Assembly (NCBI GenBank): GCA_005885515.1 | Contig: VAWK01000003.1 | Location: 1 to 42,646 of the forward strand | DNA: 42,646 bases | Source: Actinomycetota bacterium | GTDB taxonomy: Bacteria > Actinomycetota > Thermoleophilia > Solirubrobacterales > Solirubrobacteraceae | Direction of reading: 5' to 3' | Shown here: one piece after another, positions 26,624 through 34,623 of the stretch | Layout: each line of letters starts with the position of its first letter | Numbering within the stretch: position 1 is the stretch's first letter | Translations under genes and position numbers: made by a program | Notes under the pieces: model-generated | Told to the model about the DNA's origin: nothing | Database searches by the model: none | The model's input: only the letters and a program-made list of their open reading frames with translations

Positions 26624-28378
26624 ATGGCCTCCCAGGACCCCGTCTCCGAGGATGAGAGGGCCGGCGAAGCCGGCCGTGCAGGCGGCGCTGCGAGCGTGAT
26701 CGGCGTGCTTGGGGCGGGCACGATGGGCGCTGGAATCGCCCAGCTGGCCGCTCGTGCGGGCGCCCAGGCGCTGCTGTACGACCCGGTGCCGCAGGCGCTC
26801 GCCTCGGGGCTCGAGCGGATCGCGCAAGGGCTGCACAAGGAAGCCGCGCGCAGCGGGGCGAGGGCAGACGGGCGCGCGCAGGCCGAGGCGTCCCTGGCGC
26901 GCTTGCAGGCGGTTGACGAGCTCGGCTCGCTCGCCCCGTGCGAGCTCGTGATCGAGGCCGCGCCGGAGCGCCTGCAGCTCAAGCACGAGCTGTTCGGGCA
27001 GCTGTCGGGCATCGTCGGCGAGCAGTGCGTGCTCGCCACCAACACCTCCTCGCTGCCCGTGACCGCGATCGCCGCCGGCGCCGCCCACCCCGAGCGGGTG
27101 GTGGGTATGCACTTCTTCAACCCCGCGCCGGTCATGCGCCTGCTGGAGGTGGTGGCTGGCGAGCGGTCGTCCGAGCGGGCGCTCGAGCTGGCACACGCCA
27201 CCGGCGAGGCGATGGGAAAGACCGTGATCAGGGCGAACGACGGGCCGGGCTTCCTGGTCAACCGCTGCAACCGGCCGTTCGGGCTGGAGGCGCTGCGCCT
27301 GCTGCAGGAGCGCGTGGCGGACGTTCCCACGATCGATCGCATCTGCCGCCTGGAGGGCGGCTTTCGCATGGGCCCCTTCGAGCTGATGGACCTGGTGGGC
27401 ATCGACACGGGCCTCGAGGTCTCGAAGAGCTTCTTCGAGCAGAGCTTCGGCGAGCCGCGCTGGCGGCCCTCGCCGATCACCGCCCGCTACGTGGCCGCGG
27501 GGCTGTACGGGCGCAAGTCCGGCCGCGGCTACTACGACTACGGGTCTGGCGGCGAGGCGGCCGATGCGCACAGCGCCGAGGCGCCGGCGGGGCCCCGCAA
27601 GCGCAGCGCGGACCCCGACGCGCTGCAGGGCACGCCGCCCGCCCATGGCGAGGGCGTGGTGGTGGTGGCGGGCCAGGGGGCGCTCGCGGATGAGCTGCGG
27701 TCGGCGGCGACGCAGGCAGGGTATGAAGTGCGCTCGCCGCACGACCCGACCGGCGGCGTGCTGCCGGCGCTGATCGTCGACTGTGACGTCGCCCCGAGCA
27801 AGCGCGCGCGCACGCCGGACGGAGTGCGCCCGGACCGGCGCGGGGCGCAGCTGCCGCAGGGGGGCGCCCACCTGGTGCTGGTTGCGGCGGGCTCGCTCAG
27901 CGTGCTCGACCCCGGCGGCAGCGCGGTGGGCCTTCACCTGATCTCGCCGCTGGCCGAGGCCAAGCTCGTGGAGCTGACGCGCGGGGAGGGCTCATCGCCG
28001 GTCGCGGCTGCGCGGGCCGAGCGCTTCTTCGCCGCGCTCGGCAAGCACGTCGCGTGGGTGGGCGACGCGCCGGGCCTCGTGCTGGGACGGATCGTGTGCC
28101 AGGTGATCAACGAGTCGGCGTTCGCGCTGGCAGAAGGCGTCGGCGCCGCGCGCGACATCGACACCGGAATGGTCCTGGGGCTCAACCACCCGCGCGGTCC
28201 GCTGGAGTGGGCGGACGCGATCGGGATCGACCGCGTGCTCGCGGTGCTGGAGGCGCTGTGCGAGGAGTACCGCGAGGAGCGCTATCGCCCCGCGCCGGCG
28301 CTCCAGCGCCTGGTGCGCTCCGGACGGCTTGGCCGCGCCTCGGGAGCAGGCTTCTTTGACTACCCGGCGCCGAGCTGA
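26624..28378 (+). CDS. 3-Hydroxyacyl-CoA dehydrogenase with a degenerate second half
   Basis: The protein has 584 residues from ATG 26624, twice the usual 290 of a single unit. Half 1 (about 25-310) is complete: GVLGAGTMGAGIAQLA for NAD, ATNTSSLPVT, GMHFFNPAPVM with the catalytic His, and NDGPGFLVNR. Half 2 (about 345-584) keeps the same plan but is worn: VVVVAGQGALADEL without the glycine motif, and GLHLISPLAEAKLVELTRG in place of HFFNP. It ends with an intact helical domain (LNHPRGPLEWADAIGIDRVL, GAGFFDY). The first half should oxidise 3-hydroxyacyl-CoA; the second probably shapes the dimer-like active-site groove. It recalls PaaH-type double proteins. Confidence 0.92.
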   Translation: MASQDPVSEDERAGEAGRAGGAASVIGVLGAGTMGAGIAQLAARAGAQALLYDPVPQALASGLERIAQGLHKEAARSGARADGRAQAEASLARLQAVDELGSLAPCELVIEAAPERLQLKHELFGQLSGIVGEQCVLATNTSSLPVTAIAAGAAHPERVVGMHFFNPAPVMRLLEVVAGERSSERALELAHATGEAMGKTVIRANDGPGFLVNRCNRPFGLEALRLLQERVADVPTIDRICRLEGGFRMGPFELMDLVGIDTGLEVSKSFFEQSFGEPRWRPSPITARYVAAGLYGRKSGRGYYDYGSGGEAADAHSAEAPAGPRKRSADPDALQGTPPAHGEGVVVVAGQGALADELRSAATQAGYEVRSPHDPTGGVLPALIVDCDVAPSKRARTPDGVRPDRRGAQLPQGGAHLVLVAAGSLSVLDPGGSAVGLHLISPLAEAKLVELTRGEGSSPVAAARAERFFAALGKHVAWVGDAPGLVLGRIVCQVINESAFALAEGVGAARDIDTGMVLGLNHPRGPLEWADAIGIDRVLAVLEALCEEYREERYRPAPALQRLVRSGRLGRASGAGFFDYPAPS

Positions 28379-28433
28379 AGTCGTCGCCCGCCAGCCGATC
28401 TCACGTTCGCCGGGGCGGGAGCGTTCTAGCAGC

Positions 28434-28922
28434 GTGAGCACGACCGCAAGCCGCGCCCTGCCCCCGTTTCAGCGCTTCCTGGACAGCCACCGCGACCTCG
28501 TGTGGCGGTTCCTGGTGCGCGCGGTCGGCCGCAGCGAGGCGGAGGACTGCTTTCAGGAGACGTTCATCGCCGCGCTGCGCGCCTACCCGCGTGTGCGCGC
28601 GGACTCCAACCTGCGCGCGTGGGTGCTGACGATCGCCCATCGCAAGGCGCTCGACGCGCACCGCGCCCGGGCGCGCAGGGCGCTGCCGGTGGCCGATGTG
28701 GCGGCGGTCGATGGCCGCCAGTCGGCGGCCGCCGCGACGGCCGATGAGAGGCTGTGGGGAGCGGTCGCAGAGCTGCCTCCGCGCCAGCGCTCAGCGATCA
28801 CGCTGCGCTACCTGGCCGATCTCCCCCACCGCGACATCGCGGTGGCGATCGGCTGCTCGGAGGAGGCGGCGCGTCGCTCGCTGCACGAGGGCCTGAAGAA
28901 GCTGAAAGAGGTGTACGCATGA
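28434..28922 (+). CDS. ECF-type sigma-70 factor
   Basis: I start it at GTG 28434 (162 residues); the frame is open farther upstream but overlaps the dehydrogenase gene and has no similarity there. Region 2 spans about 12-80 (HRDLVWRFLVRAVGRSEAEDCFQETFIAAL then NLRAWVLTIAHRKALDAHRAR). Region 4 spans about 105-160 (LPPRQRSAITLRYLADLPHRDIAVAIGCSEEAARRSLHEGLKKL). The stop overlaps the start of the alkyltransferase gene as ATGA, so the pair is translationally coupled. No separate anti-sigma gene is adjacent. Confidence 0.92.
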   Translation: MSTTASRALPPFQRFLDSHRDLVWRFLVRAVGRSEAEDCFQETFIAALRAYPRVRADSNLRAWVLTIAHRKALDAHRARARRALPVADVAAVDGRQSAAAATADERLWGAVAELPPRQRSAITLRYLADLPHRDIAVAIGCSEEAARRSLHEGLKKLKEVYA

Positions 28923-29602
28923 TCTGGAGCAGAACCGACAACAGGACGATCGAGACAGCGCTCCGACGCGGCGCAGCAGCCGCGCGCCCCGGCGAGCCAA
29001 ACGCACGAGCCGCGACGGCCGGCCGCCGGGAGAGCAGGCACGCCGCCGAGGCCGCCGCGCGCCTGACCCGTCGCATCGCCGACGAGGGGCTCGCCGACGT
29101 GACGTACGCACCGGCCGAGTCGCCGTTCGGCACGCTGCTGCTCGCCGCCACAAGCCGCGGACTGGTGCGGGTGGCCTTCCCCGAGGAGAGCCCTGACACG
29201 ATGCTGGAAGGGCTCGCGCGTCGCATCTCGCCGCGCATCGTGGAGGCGCGCGGGCCGCTGGATGAGGTGCGACGCGAGCTGGAGCAGTACTTCAGCGGCC
29301 GCCGGCGCGGCTTCGAGCTGGCGCTCGACTGGCGGCTCGTGGCTCCCTTCGGGCGCCGCGTGCTGGCGGTTACCTCGCAGATCCCCTACGGCGGCGTGCT
29401 CAGCTACGCCGAGGTCGCAGCCGACGCGGGCAGCCCGCGTGGCTCGAGAGCAGCAGGCAACGCGCTGGGCGCCAACCCGATGCCGATCGTGATCCCCTGT
29501 CACCGCGTGCTGCGCAGCGGGGGAGCCCTCGGCGGCTACGGCGGAGGCATCCAGCGCAAGCGCTGGCTGCTGGAGCTCGAGGGCGCGCTGCCGCCGGCGT
29601 GA
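28919..29602 (+). CDS. ogt: Methylated-DNA--protein-cysteine methyltransferase with N-terminal extension
   Basis: Start at ATG 28919, in the ATGA overlap with the sigma gene; 227 residues. It removes alkyl groups from O6-alkylguanine in one suicide reaction. The acceptor is C194 in IVIPCHRVLRSGGALGGYGGG, and the DNA-binding helix region contains GSPRGSRAAGNALGANP. Standard Ogt proteins are about 160-180 residues. Here the first 55 residues are extra, polar and rich in Arg/Ala, and could be a remnant or functional anti-sigma-like or sigma-binding part. The coupling suggests that the sigma factor and this repair enzyme act in one alkylation response, by analogy with Ada (inference). Confidence 0.94.
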   Translation: MIWSRTDNRTIETALRRGAAAARPGEPNARAATAGRRESRHAAEAAARLTRRIADEGLADVTYAPAESPFGTLLLAATSRGLVRVAFPEESPDTMLEGLARRISPRIVEARGPLDEVRRELEQYFSGRRRGFELALDWRLVAPFGRRVLAVTSQIPYGGVLSYAEVAADAGSPRGSRAAGNALGANPMPIVIPCHRVLRSGGALGGYGGGIQRKRWLLELEGALPPA

Positions 29603-29606
29603 GCGC

Positions 29607-30620
29607 TCAGGCGCGACTGGGCGGGGCCCACTGGGCCTCGGCCAGGTCGCCCTCGGGCATGCCCTCGGGGGTCGGCACCTCCGGCGTGTCGCGCAGGTAC
29701 CACTCGGCGTCCAGGGCCGCCTGGCAGCCGGTGCCCGCCGCGGTGACCGCCTGCCGGTAGGTGTGGTCAACCAGGTCGCCGGCGGCGAACACGCCGGGAC
29801 GACTGGTGCGGGTGGAGGCGCCGTCGGTTAGCACGTAGTCGTTCTCGTCGAGATCGACCTGGCCCCGCACCAGGTGTGACTGAGGCTCGTGGCCGATCGC
29901 GATGAAGGCGCCGCTGACGGGCACGACGCGCTCCCCGCCCGTCTCGACGTTGTCCAGCGTGGCGTGACCGAGGGCGCCGTTCTCGCCGGCCGCGAACTCG
30001 CGCACGGTGTATGGCGTGAGAAACTCGATGTTCGGCTGGGCGCGCGCGCGCTCCAGCATGATCTTCGAGGCCCGGAACTCGTCGCGGCGGTGGACGAGCG
30101 TGACCTTGGCGGCGAACTTGGACAGGAAGATCGCCTCCTCCATCGCCGAGTCGCCGCCGCCGACCACGATCGTCTGGCTGTCACGGAAGAAGGCGGCGTC
30201 GCAGGTGGCGCAGTAGCTCACCCCCCGGCCGCCCAGCTCCTCCTCACCGGGTATGCACAGTTTCTTGTGCTCGGCGCCCATCGCCAGGATCACCGTGCGC
30301 GCGCGGTGCTCGGTGTCGCCCACCCACACGCTGTGCACGCCGCCGGGCTCGCTCGCGAGCTGCACACGCGAGGCGTCGTCGGTGAGCAGGCGCGCGCCGA
30401 AGCGCTCGGCCTGGTCGCGGAACTTCTGCATCATCTCCGGCCCCATGACCCCGTCGGGGAATCCGGGGTAGTTCTCCACGTCGGTGGTCTGCTGCAGCAG
30501 GCCGCCCCACGCGAAGCCCTCGAGCACGAGCGGGTGCAGGTTGGCGCGGGCCGTGTACAGGGCCGCGGTGTAGCCGGCGGGACCGCTGCCGACGATGATC
30601 ACGTTCTCGACCTCGCTCAT
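29607..30620 (-). CDS. trxB: Thioredoxin reductase
   Basis: The protein has 337 residues from ATG 30620 with GGAGAG upstream. It passes electrons from NADPH through FAD to thioredoxin. FAD motif GSGPAG at 11-16; redox pair C137/C140 in [16 protein letters not shown] motif [10 protein letters not shown] near 154-163 with HRRDEFRAS; and a second FAD motif [23 protein letters not shown]. Length is normal, with a Pro/Glu-rich tail of about 25 residues. It converges with ogt (4-nt gap). A promoter with a palindrome lies about 90 nt upstream. Confidence 0.96.
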   Translation of the reverse strand: MSEVENVIIVGSGPAGYTAALYTARANLHPLVLEGFAWGGLLQQTTDVENYPGFPDGVMGPEMMQKFRDQAERFGARLLTDDASRVQLASEPGGVHSVWVGDTEHRARTVILAMGAEHKKLCIPGEEELGGRGVSYCATCDAAFFRDSQTIVVGGGDSAMEEAIFLSKFAAKVTLVHRRDEFRASKIMLERARAQPNIEFLTPYTVREFAAGENGALGHATLDNVETGGERVVPVSGAFIAIGHEPQSHLVRGQVDLDENDYVLTDGASTRTSRPGVFAAGDLVDHTYRQAVTAAGTGCQAALDAEWYLRDTPEVPTPEGMPEGDLAEAQWAPPSRA

Positions 30621-30703
30621 CGCTCTCCATTCTCGCGCCTCGGCGCGCCGGCGCGTCTCCGGGCCGTCGGCGCAGCGTCAGCGCCGCGACTGGCGACCCG
30701 CTT

Positions 30704-30742
30704 TACTTTGTAAAGTATAGCGCCAGCCGTGCCTTTTTTCAT
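30704..30742 (-). promoter_or_regulatory. trxB promoter with an overlapping palindrome
   Basis: On the minus strand TATACT (30719-30714) is a 5 of 6 match for a -10, with ATGAAA (30742-30737) 17 nt upstream. The palindrome TACTTTGTAAAGTA (30704-30717, 6-bp arms, 2-nt spacer) overlaps the -10 and the start of transcription, where a repressor would sit. The leader would be about 85 nt. The regulator is not identified. Confidence 0.55.
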
Positions 30743-30806
30743 GGCCCCTGGAGCGCAGGCACGGTCGCGCCCGAGCGATGCCTCGCCTGCCCGTGCCGGC
30801 CGGGCC

Positions 30807-31970
30807 TCACGCGGTGGCCGATCCGCTCGACACCGTCGAGGCGATCACCGGCCGCTCCGATGTGTCCAGGTGCCAGCGGTTGACCGTACGGCGCAGCTGG
30901 AAGTAGGCGATCGCGCCGGGAATGGTCGGCAGCCAGAACGCGAACACGCGGTAGGAGAGCACGGCGATCAGGGCCAGGCTGCCGCTCACGCCGAAGGCCA
31001 CCAGCGCGCCGATCATGCCGCCGTCGACACCGCCAATGCCGCCCGGCAGCGGCAGCAGGTTGCCGAGCAGCCCGACGAAGTAGGCCTGGATCAGCACCGC
31101 CACCGGCGGAGCGTGGCCGAAGGCGCGAAGGCAGGCGTACAGCACGGCGATATTGAAGCCCCACCAGGAGACGGTGCCGATCATCGCCCAGTCCGGGTGG
31201 CGCAGCTTCTTCCAGGCGAAGTGGATGCCACCCGAGAGCAGGGCCGGGCCGGTGGCCAGGCGACGAATCCAGCCGGCCAGGCGCCGGTTGCGGCGCGCGA
31301 GCCCCTCCAGGCGCGGGTGCAGGTCCTCGGGCACGAACGCCAGCGCCAGGAACACAAGCATCACCACCGCGCCGAAGATCGCCGGGCCGATCGTGATCGC
31401 GAACGGATGCTCTCCCGGGAACAGCCCCACGTACAGGCCCACCCCGCACACGATCATCGCGCCCATGTACACGCCGTAGAGCAGCACCAGAAACGCGATC
31501 ATGCGCTCCGCCACCTCGCGCCGCGGCATGCCCGAGCGGCGCAGCGCCCACGCGGTCACCGCCACCCCGCCGGCCCCGCCCGCGGCGAACACGCGCGTGG
31601 CCGCCAGCCCGGCCATCGTGATCTGATAGCTCTGCCGCCAGGTGATCGGCGACCCGGGCGGAACCGAGACGCCCTGGAAGATCGCGATGTAGCTGGCCAG
31701 CGACAGCAACTCCATGACCACCGCGACCGCGATCCACCAGGAGTTGCCACTGTTGAGCCGGTTCCACGTGTGCCTGACCCCGCCGAGCTGCGGCAGCACC
31801 ACGTACAGGAAGGCCAGCGCGGCCAGCACGAATGCCGCGAACAGCAGCGCGCGGCGCCGCGTAACGCCCATCCGCGGCATCTCCTCGCCATGCGCCTTGA
31901 CCGCCTGATCTGGAATCTGGCTCGCGCCCCTAGCCCCCACCGCGTCCCCTCCCCTCTCCGTCGCGCTCAT
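30807..31970 (-). CDS. Flippase-like / lysylphosphatidylglycerol-synthase transmembrane-region protein
   Basis: Start at ATG 31970, overlapping the PAP2 stop as ATGA; 387 residues. Longer minus-strand frames upstream in this phase are shadows of the PAP2 gene. About eight membrane helices follow a polar N-terminus. Marks are the TAWALRRSGMPRREVAERMIAFLVLLYGVY block and the LPLPGGIGGVDGGMIGALVAFGV block, both typical of the UPF0104/AglD/MprF-membrane family. Members move or modify lipids; substrate is unknown. The coupled PAP2 enzyme supports a lipid role. Confidence 0.88.
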   Translation of the reverse strand: MSATERGGDAVGARGASQIPDQAVKAHGEEMPRMGVTRRRALLFAAFVLAALAFLYVVLPQLGGVRHTWNRLNSGNSWWIAVAVVMELLSLASYIAIFQGVSVPPGSPITWRQSYQITMAGLAATRVFAAGGAGGVAVTAWALRRSGMPRREVAERMIAFLVLLYGVYMGAMIVCGVGLYVGLFPGEHPFAITIGPAIFGAVVMLVFLALAFVPEDLHPRLEGLARRNRRLAGWIRRLATGPALLSGGIHFAWKKLRHPDWAMIGTVSWWGFNIAVLYACLRAFGHAPPVAVLIQAYFVGLLGNLLPLPGGIGGVDGGMIGALVAFGVSGSLALIAVLSYRVFAFWLPTIPGAIAYFQLRRTVNRWHLDTSERPVIASTVSSGSATA

Positions 31971-32917
31971 GCCCGCGCGTGGGCCATCGCCTCCAGCTGC
32001 GCCACCGCGCGCCCGAAGCGCGCGATCAGCGGACCCGCGCGGGGGGCCATCCGGCGCACCGCCGCCGTCAGCGCCGCGCCGCCCAGCAGGTCCACCAGAT
32101 AGTGCTCCCCCAGGTACACCAGCGCGAAGCCCAGCGCGATCAGGTAGGCGAACCCGAGCACGCCCGGCAGCGCCCCCACCTCCGTCAGCAGGAGCGCAGC
32201 CATCAGGGATGTCGCGAAGTGAAGCGAGGGCATCGCGGCAAGTGGATTGCCTCCGAACACACTGTAGAGCGGGCCCCAGCCGTCCTGCCAGAACAGCTCT
32301 CCGTACTCCACCATCATGCGCCGCACCGTGGGCACGCCGTCGCCCCCCGGCATCGCCTCGGCGGCCGCGTACCAGGGCGGGGCAGTCGGCACCACCCAGT
32401 AGAAGCTGGCGCCGACGTCGAACACCGCGTACATCAACGTCGCCGCCCGCGGGAAGCGCTCGGGGTGGCGCGCGAGGATGAACGCGAGCGACCCGTGCGG
32501 CACCATGAACCAGCTCCAGTGCGTCCACACCAGCGCGCGATCCAGCAGGCTCCACTCGGCTCCCTCGGGCCCCACCTTGGCGAGCGCGCGCTGCAGGCGC
32601 ACGGTCGGCAGCTCCCCCAGGCCCAACACGCGATCGGCGATGATCGGGTAGGCGAAGTGCGTGCTCTGCCGCTGCGCCTGGGGGTCGTCGTGGGGATGCT
32701 TGTAGGCCGCCACGTAAGCCCACATCTGCAGGCAGCACGTGCCCACGTCGCGCGCCCGTGAGCGGCGCACGGCGACGCACAACCCCACGGGAGCTGCGAA
32801 CGCCACCGCCTGCACGAGCAGCGCCGGGGCGCCCACCCGCTTGCGAGCCAACGGCGCGGCGACACCCGCCGCGACCGCCCCCCAGGCGGCTGCCCGGATC
32901 GAGCTCGACAGCCGCAC
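31967..32917 (-). CDS. PAP2-superfamily membrane protein (PAP2_3 / inositol-phosphotransferase-like)
   Basis: I start it at GTG 32917 (316 residues), just beyond the end of the hydrolase gene; the frame is open much farther but only antisense or out of phase to that gene. Several membrane helices are seen. The phosphatase core is AMPSLHFATSLMAALL (PSxH motif) and YLGEHYLVDLLGG (H...D motif). The classical first PAP2 motif KxxxxxxRP is not evident, as in the AUR1-like PAP2_3 group. It is likely to act on lipid phosphates or transfer head groups at the membrane. Confidence 0.85.
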   Translation of the reverse strand: MRLSSSIRAAAWGAVAAGVAAPLARKRVGAPALLVQAVAFAAPVGLCVAVRRSRARDVGTCCLQMWAYVAAYKHPHDDPQAQRQSTHFAYPIIADRVLGLGELPTVRLQRALAKVGPEGAEWSLLDRALVWTHWSWFMVPHGSLAFILARHPERFPRAATLMYAVFDVGASFYWVVPTAPPWYAAAEAMPGGDGVPTVRRMMVEYGELFWQDGWGPLYSVFGGNPLAAMPSLHFATSLMAALLLTEVGALPGVLGFAYLIALGFALVYLGEHYLVDLLGGAALTAAVRRMAPRAGPLIARFGRAVAQLEAMAHARA

Positions 32918-32928
32918 GCGTGAGCGGC

Positions 32929-33666
32929 CTACCCGGGCACGCCGCGGGCCGCCTCCTCGGCCGCCGCCACGAGGGCGCCGACCACAACGCTGCTCTCGTC
33001 GGCCTCGGGGTGCCACTGCACGCCCAGCACGAAGCGCGCGCCCGCCAGCTCGATCGCCTCCGGCAATCCGTCCATCGCCGAGACGCCGCTGACAACCAGT
33101 CCCTCGCCGAGGCGATCGACGCCCTGGTGGTGATGCGACTTGGTGCCGTGGCGATGCTCGCCCACCACGCGCCTCGCCAGCGTGCCCTCGCGCAGCTCCA
33201 CGTCGTGATCGGCCCCGTCGAACGATCCGACCACGCGGCGGTGCTCGTGGTGGCCGAAGCGCTCTGGCAGGTGCTGCAGCAGCGTCCCCCCGCAGGCGAC
33301 GTTGATCAGCTGCATGCCGCGGCAGATCCCCAGCACGGGCAAGTCGCGCTCGATCGCCTCGCGCACCAGGGCGATTTCGAACGCATCCCGCTCGGGCACC
33401 GTATGTGTCGTCTTGGGGTGCGCCGGCTGGCCATATGACGCCGGGTCGATGTCGGCGCCGCCGGCCAGCACGAGGCCGTCGATCAGCTCCAGCAGCTGGC
33501 TCGGATCCTCGGCGGCGGCGGCGTCCGGCGCCAGCATCACGGCCAGCCCGCCGGCCCTCTGGACGGCGCTCACATAGCTGCGCGGCAGCAGCACCGCCTG
33601 CTCGTCCCACACGCTCCACCGCGCGCGCTCGAGCGCCGTGCAGATGCCGATCACGGGGCGCGACAT
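32929..33666 (-). CDS. Class-I glutamine amidotransferase-like hydrolase (peptidase C26, PuuD-like)
   Basis: Start at ATG 33666 (245 residues), giving MSRPVIGIC; GTG 33678 is possible. The triad is C115 in VLGICRGMQLINVACGG, and H219/E221 in GVQWHPEAD. GLVLAGGADIDPASYG is the oxyanion-side loop. The family includes gamma-glutamyl-GABA hydrolases of putrescine use. No polyamine genes are nearby, so the substrate is open. It is 12 nt upstream of the PAP2 gene and divergent from the oxidase cluster. Confidence 0.92.
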   Translation of the reverse strand: MSRPVIGICTALERARWSVWDEQAVLLPRSYVSAVQRAGGLAVMLAPDAAAAEDPSQLLELIDGLVLAGGADIDPASYGQPAHPKTTHTVPERDAFEIALVREAIERDLPVLGICRGMQLINVACGGTLLQHLPERFGHHEHRRVVGSFDGADHDVELREGTLARRVVGEHRHGTKSHHHQGVDRLGEGLVVSGVSAMDGLPEAIELAGARFVLGVQWHPEADESSVVVGALVAAAEEAARGVPG

Positions 33667-33746
33667 GCCACACACCATACGAGCAAGCCCGGCCGCCGCC
33701 CCGGGGCCTGCGCGGCGGCATCACGCGCGCTAGCGGCAGCGCTGAA

Positions 33747-33752
33747 TAGAAT
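33747..33752 (+). promoter_or_regulatory. Putative -10 box of the first oxidase operon
   Basis: TAGAAT (5 of 6) ends 10 nt before the TTG start of coxB. No good -35 is seen 16-18 nt upstream. If used, transcription starts about 4 nt before the TTG, a nearly leaderless message. Confidence 0.35.
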
Positions 33753-33762
33753 CCCCGCCGCC

Positions 33763-34602
33763 TTGGGCCATCTCCCGACCTCAGCGCTCGCCTTCTTCAG
33801 CCCCGAGTCGGGCGGCTCGCCCAACGCGAACCACATCCACAGCCTGTACGAGATAACCCTCTACATCGCGCTGGTCGTCTTCGTGGGGGTCGAGGCGGCG
33901 CTGGGATACACGCTGCTGCGCTTCCGCGCGCGCAAGCGGGCGGTGGCGGCGCAGATCCGCGGCAACACGCGCCTGGAGGTCGGCTGGACGCTCGGCGCGT
34001 CCGCGGTCCTGCTGGCGCTGGCAGTGCTCACGTTCGCCAAGCTGTCATCGATCCAGAACCCCCCCAACTCGTCTCCCGGCGGCAGCGCGCAGGCCGCGAG
34101 CGGCGGCGTCCTGTACGCCAGCTCCGAGCGCAAACTGCCGCCGAACGGCAAATCGCTCAACATCACCGTGATCGGCCGGCAGTACATCTGGCAGTTCGTC
34201 TACCCCGGCGCCAGCGAACCGGACGGGCTCGGCGCGCCCTACTCCTACGAGCAGATGGTGATCCCGACCAACACCACCGTCACGCTCGACATCGTGTCCG
34301 AGGACGTGGTGCACTCGTGGTGGATCCCGCAGCTCGGCGGCAAGTTCCAGGCGGTGCCCGGCTACCACGACTACACCTGGCTTAAGGTCGCCAGGCCCGG
34401 GCTGTACCGCGGCCAGTGCGCGGTACTGTGCGGGCGCGGCCACGCGCGCATGATCGCCAGCGTGCGGGCTGTCCCGCCGGCGCAGTTCGACGCCTGGCTG
34501 GCCAACCAGAAGCGGCTGATCGCCGAAGCCAACGCCCAGGCCAAGCTGGCGCGCGCCAAGCTCGGCGCGCAGACCGGCGCCGGCCAGGTGGAAAACCCCT
34601 AG
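33763..34602 (+). CDS. ctaC: Cytochrome c oxidase subunit II (first set)
   Basis: The protein has 279 residues from TTG 33763; no ATG or GTG in frame lies near. Two membrane helices (about 28-52 and 72-92) precede the exported cupredoxin domain. The CuA ligands are H184, C219, C223, H227 and M230. The usual C-x-E-x-C is here C-A-V-L-C: the Glu that gives a backbone ligand to CuA and binds Mg at the subunit I interface is Val221. A charged Ala/Lys-rich tail ends the protein. No fused haem c domain is present. The subunit I gene follows after 21 nt. Confidence 0.95.
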   Translation: MGHLPTSALAFFSPESGGSPNANHIHSLYEITLYIALVVFVGVEAALGYTLLRFRARKRAVAAQIRGNTRLEVGWTLGASAVLLALAVLTFAKLSSIQNPPNSSPGGSAQAASGGVLYASSERKLPPNGKSLNITVIGRQYIWQFVYPGASEPDGLGAPYSYEQMVIPTNTTVTLDIVSEDVVHSWWIPQLGGKFQAVPGYHDYTWLKVARPGLYRGQCAVLCGRGHARMIASVRAVPPAQFDAWLANQKRLIAEANAQAKLARAKLGAQTGAGQVENP

Positions 34603-34623
34603 AGCTCCGGACCGCACAGCACG

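Noticed and set aside
30807-33724. Minus-strand frames of 762 and 585 residues
   Set aside because: Only their C-terminal parts are real genes (flippase-like from 31970, PAP2 from 32917); the upstream parts are off-frame shadows of the neighbours.
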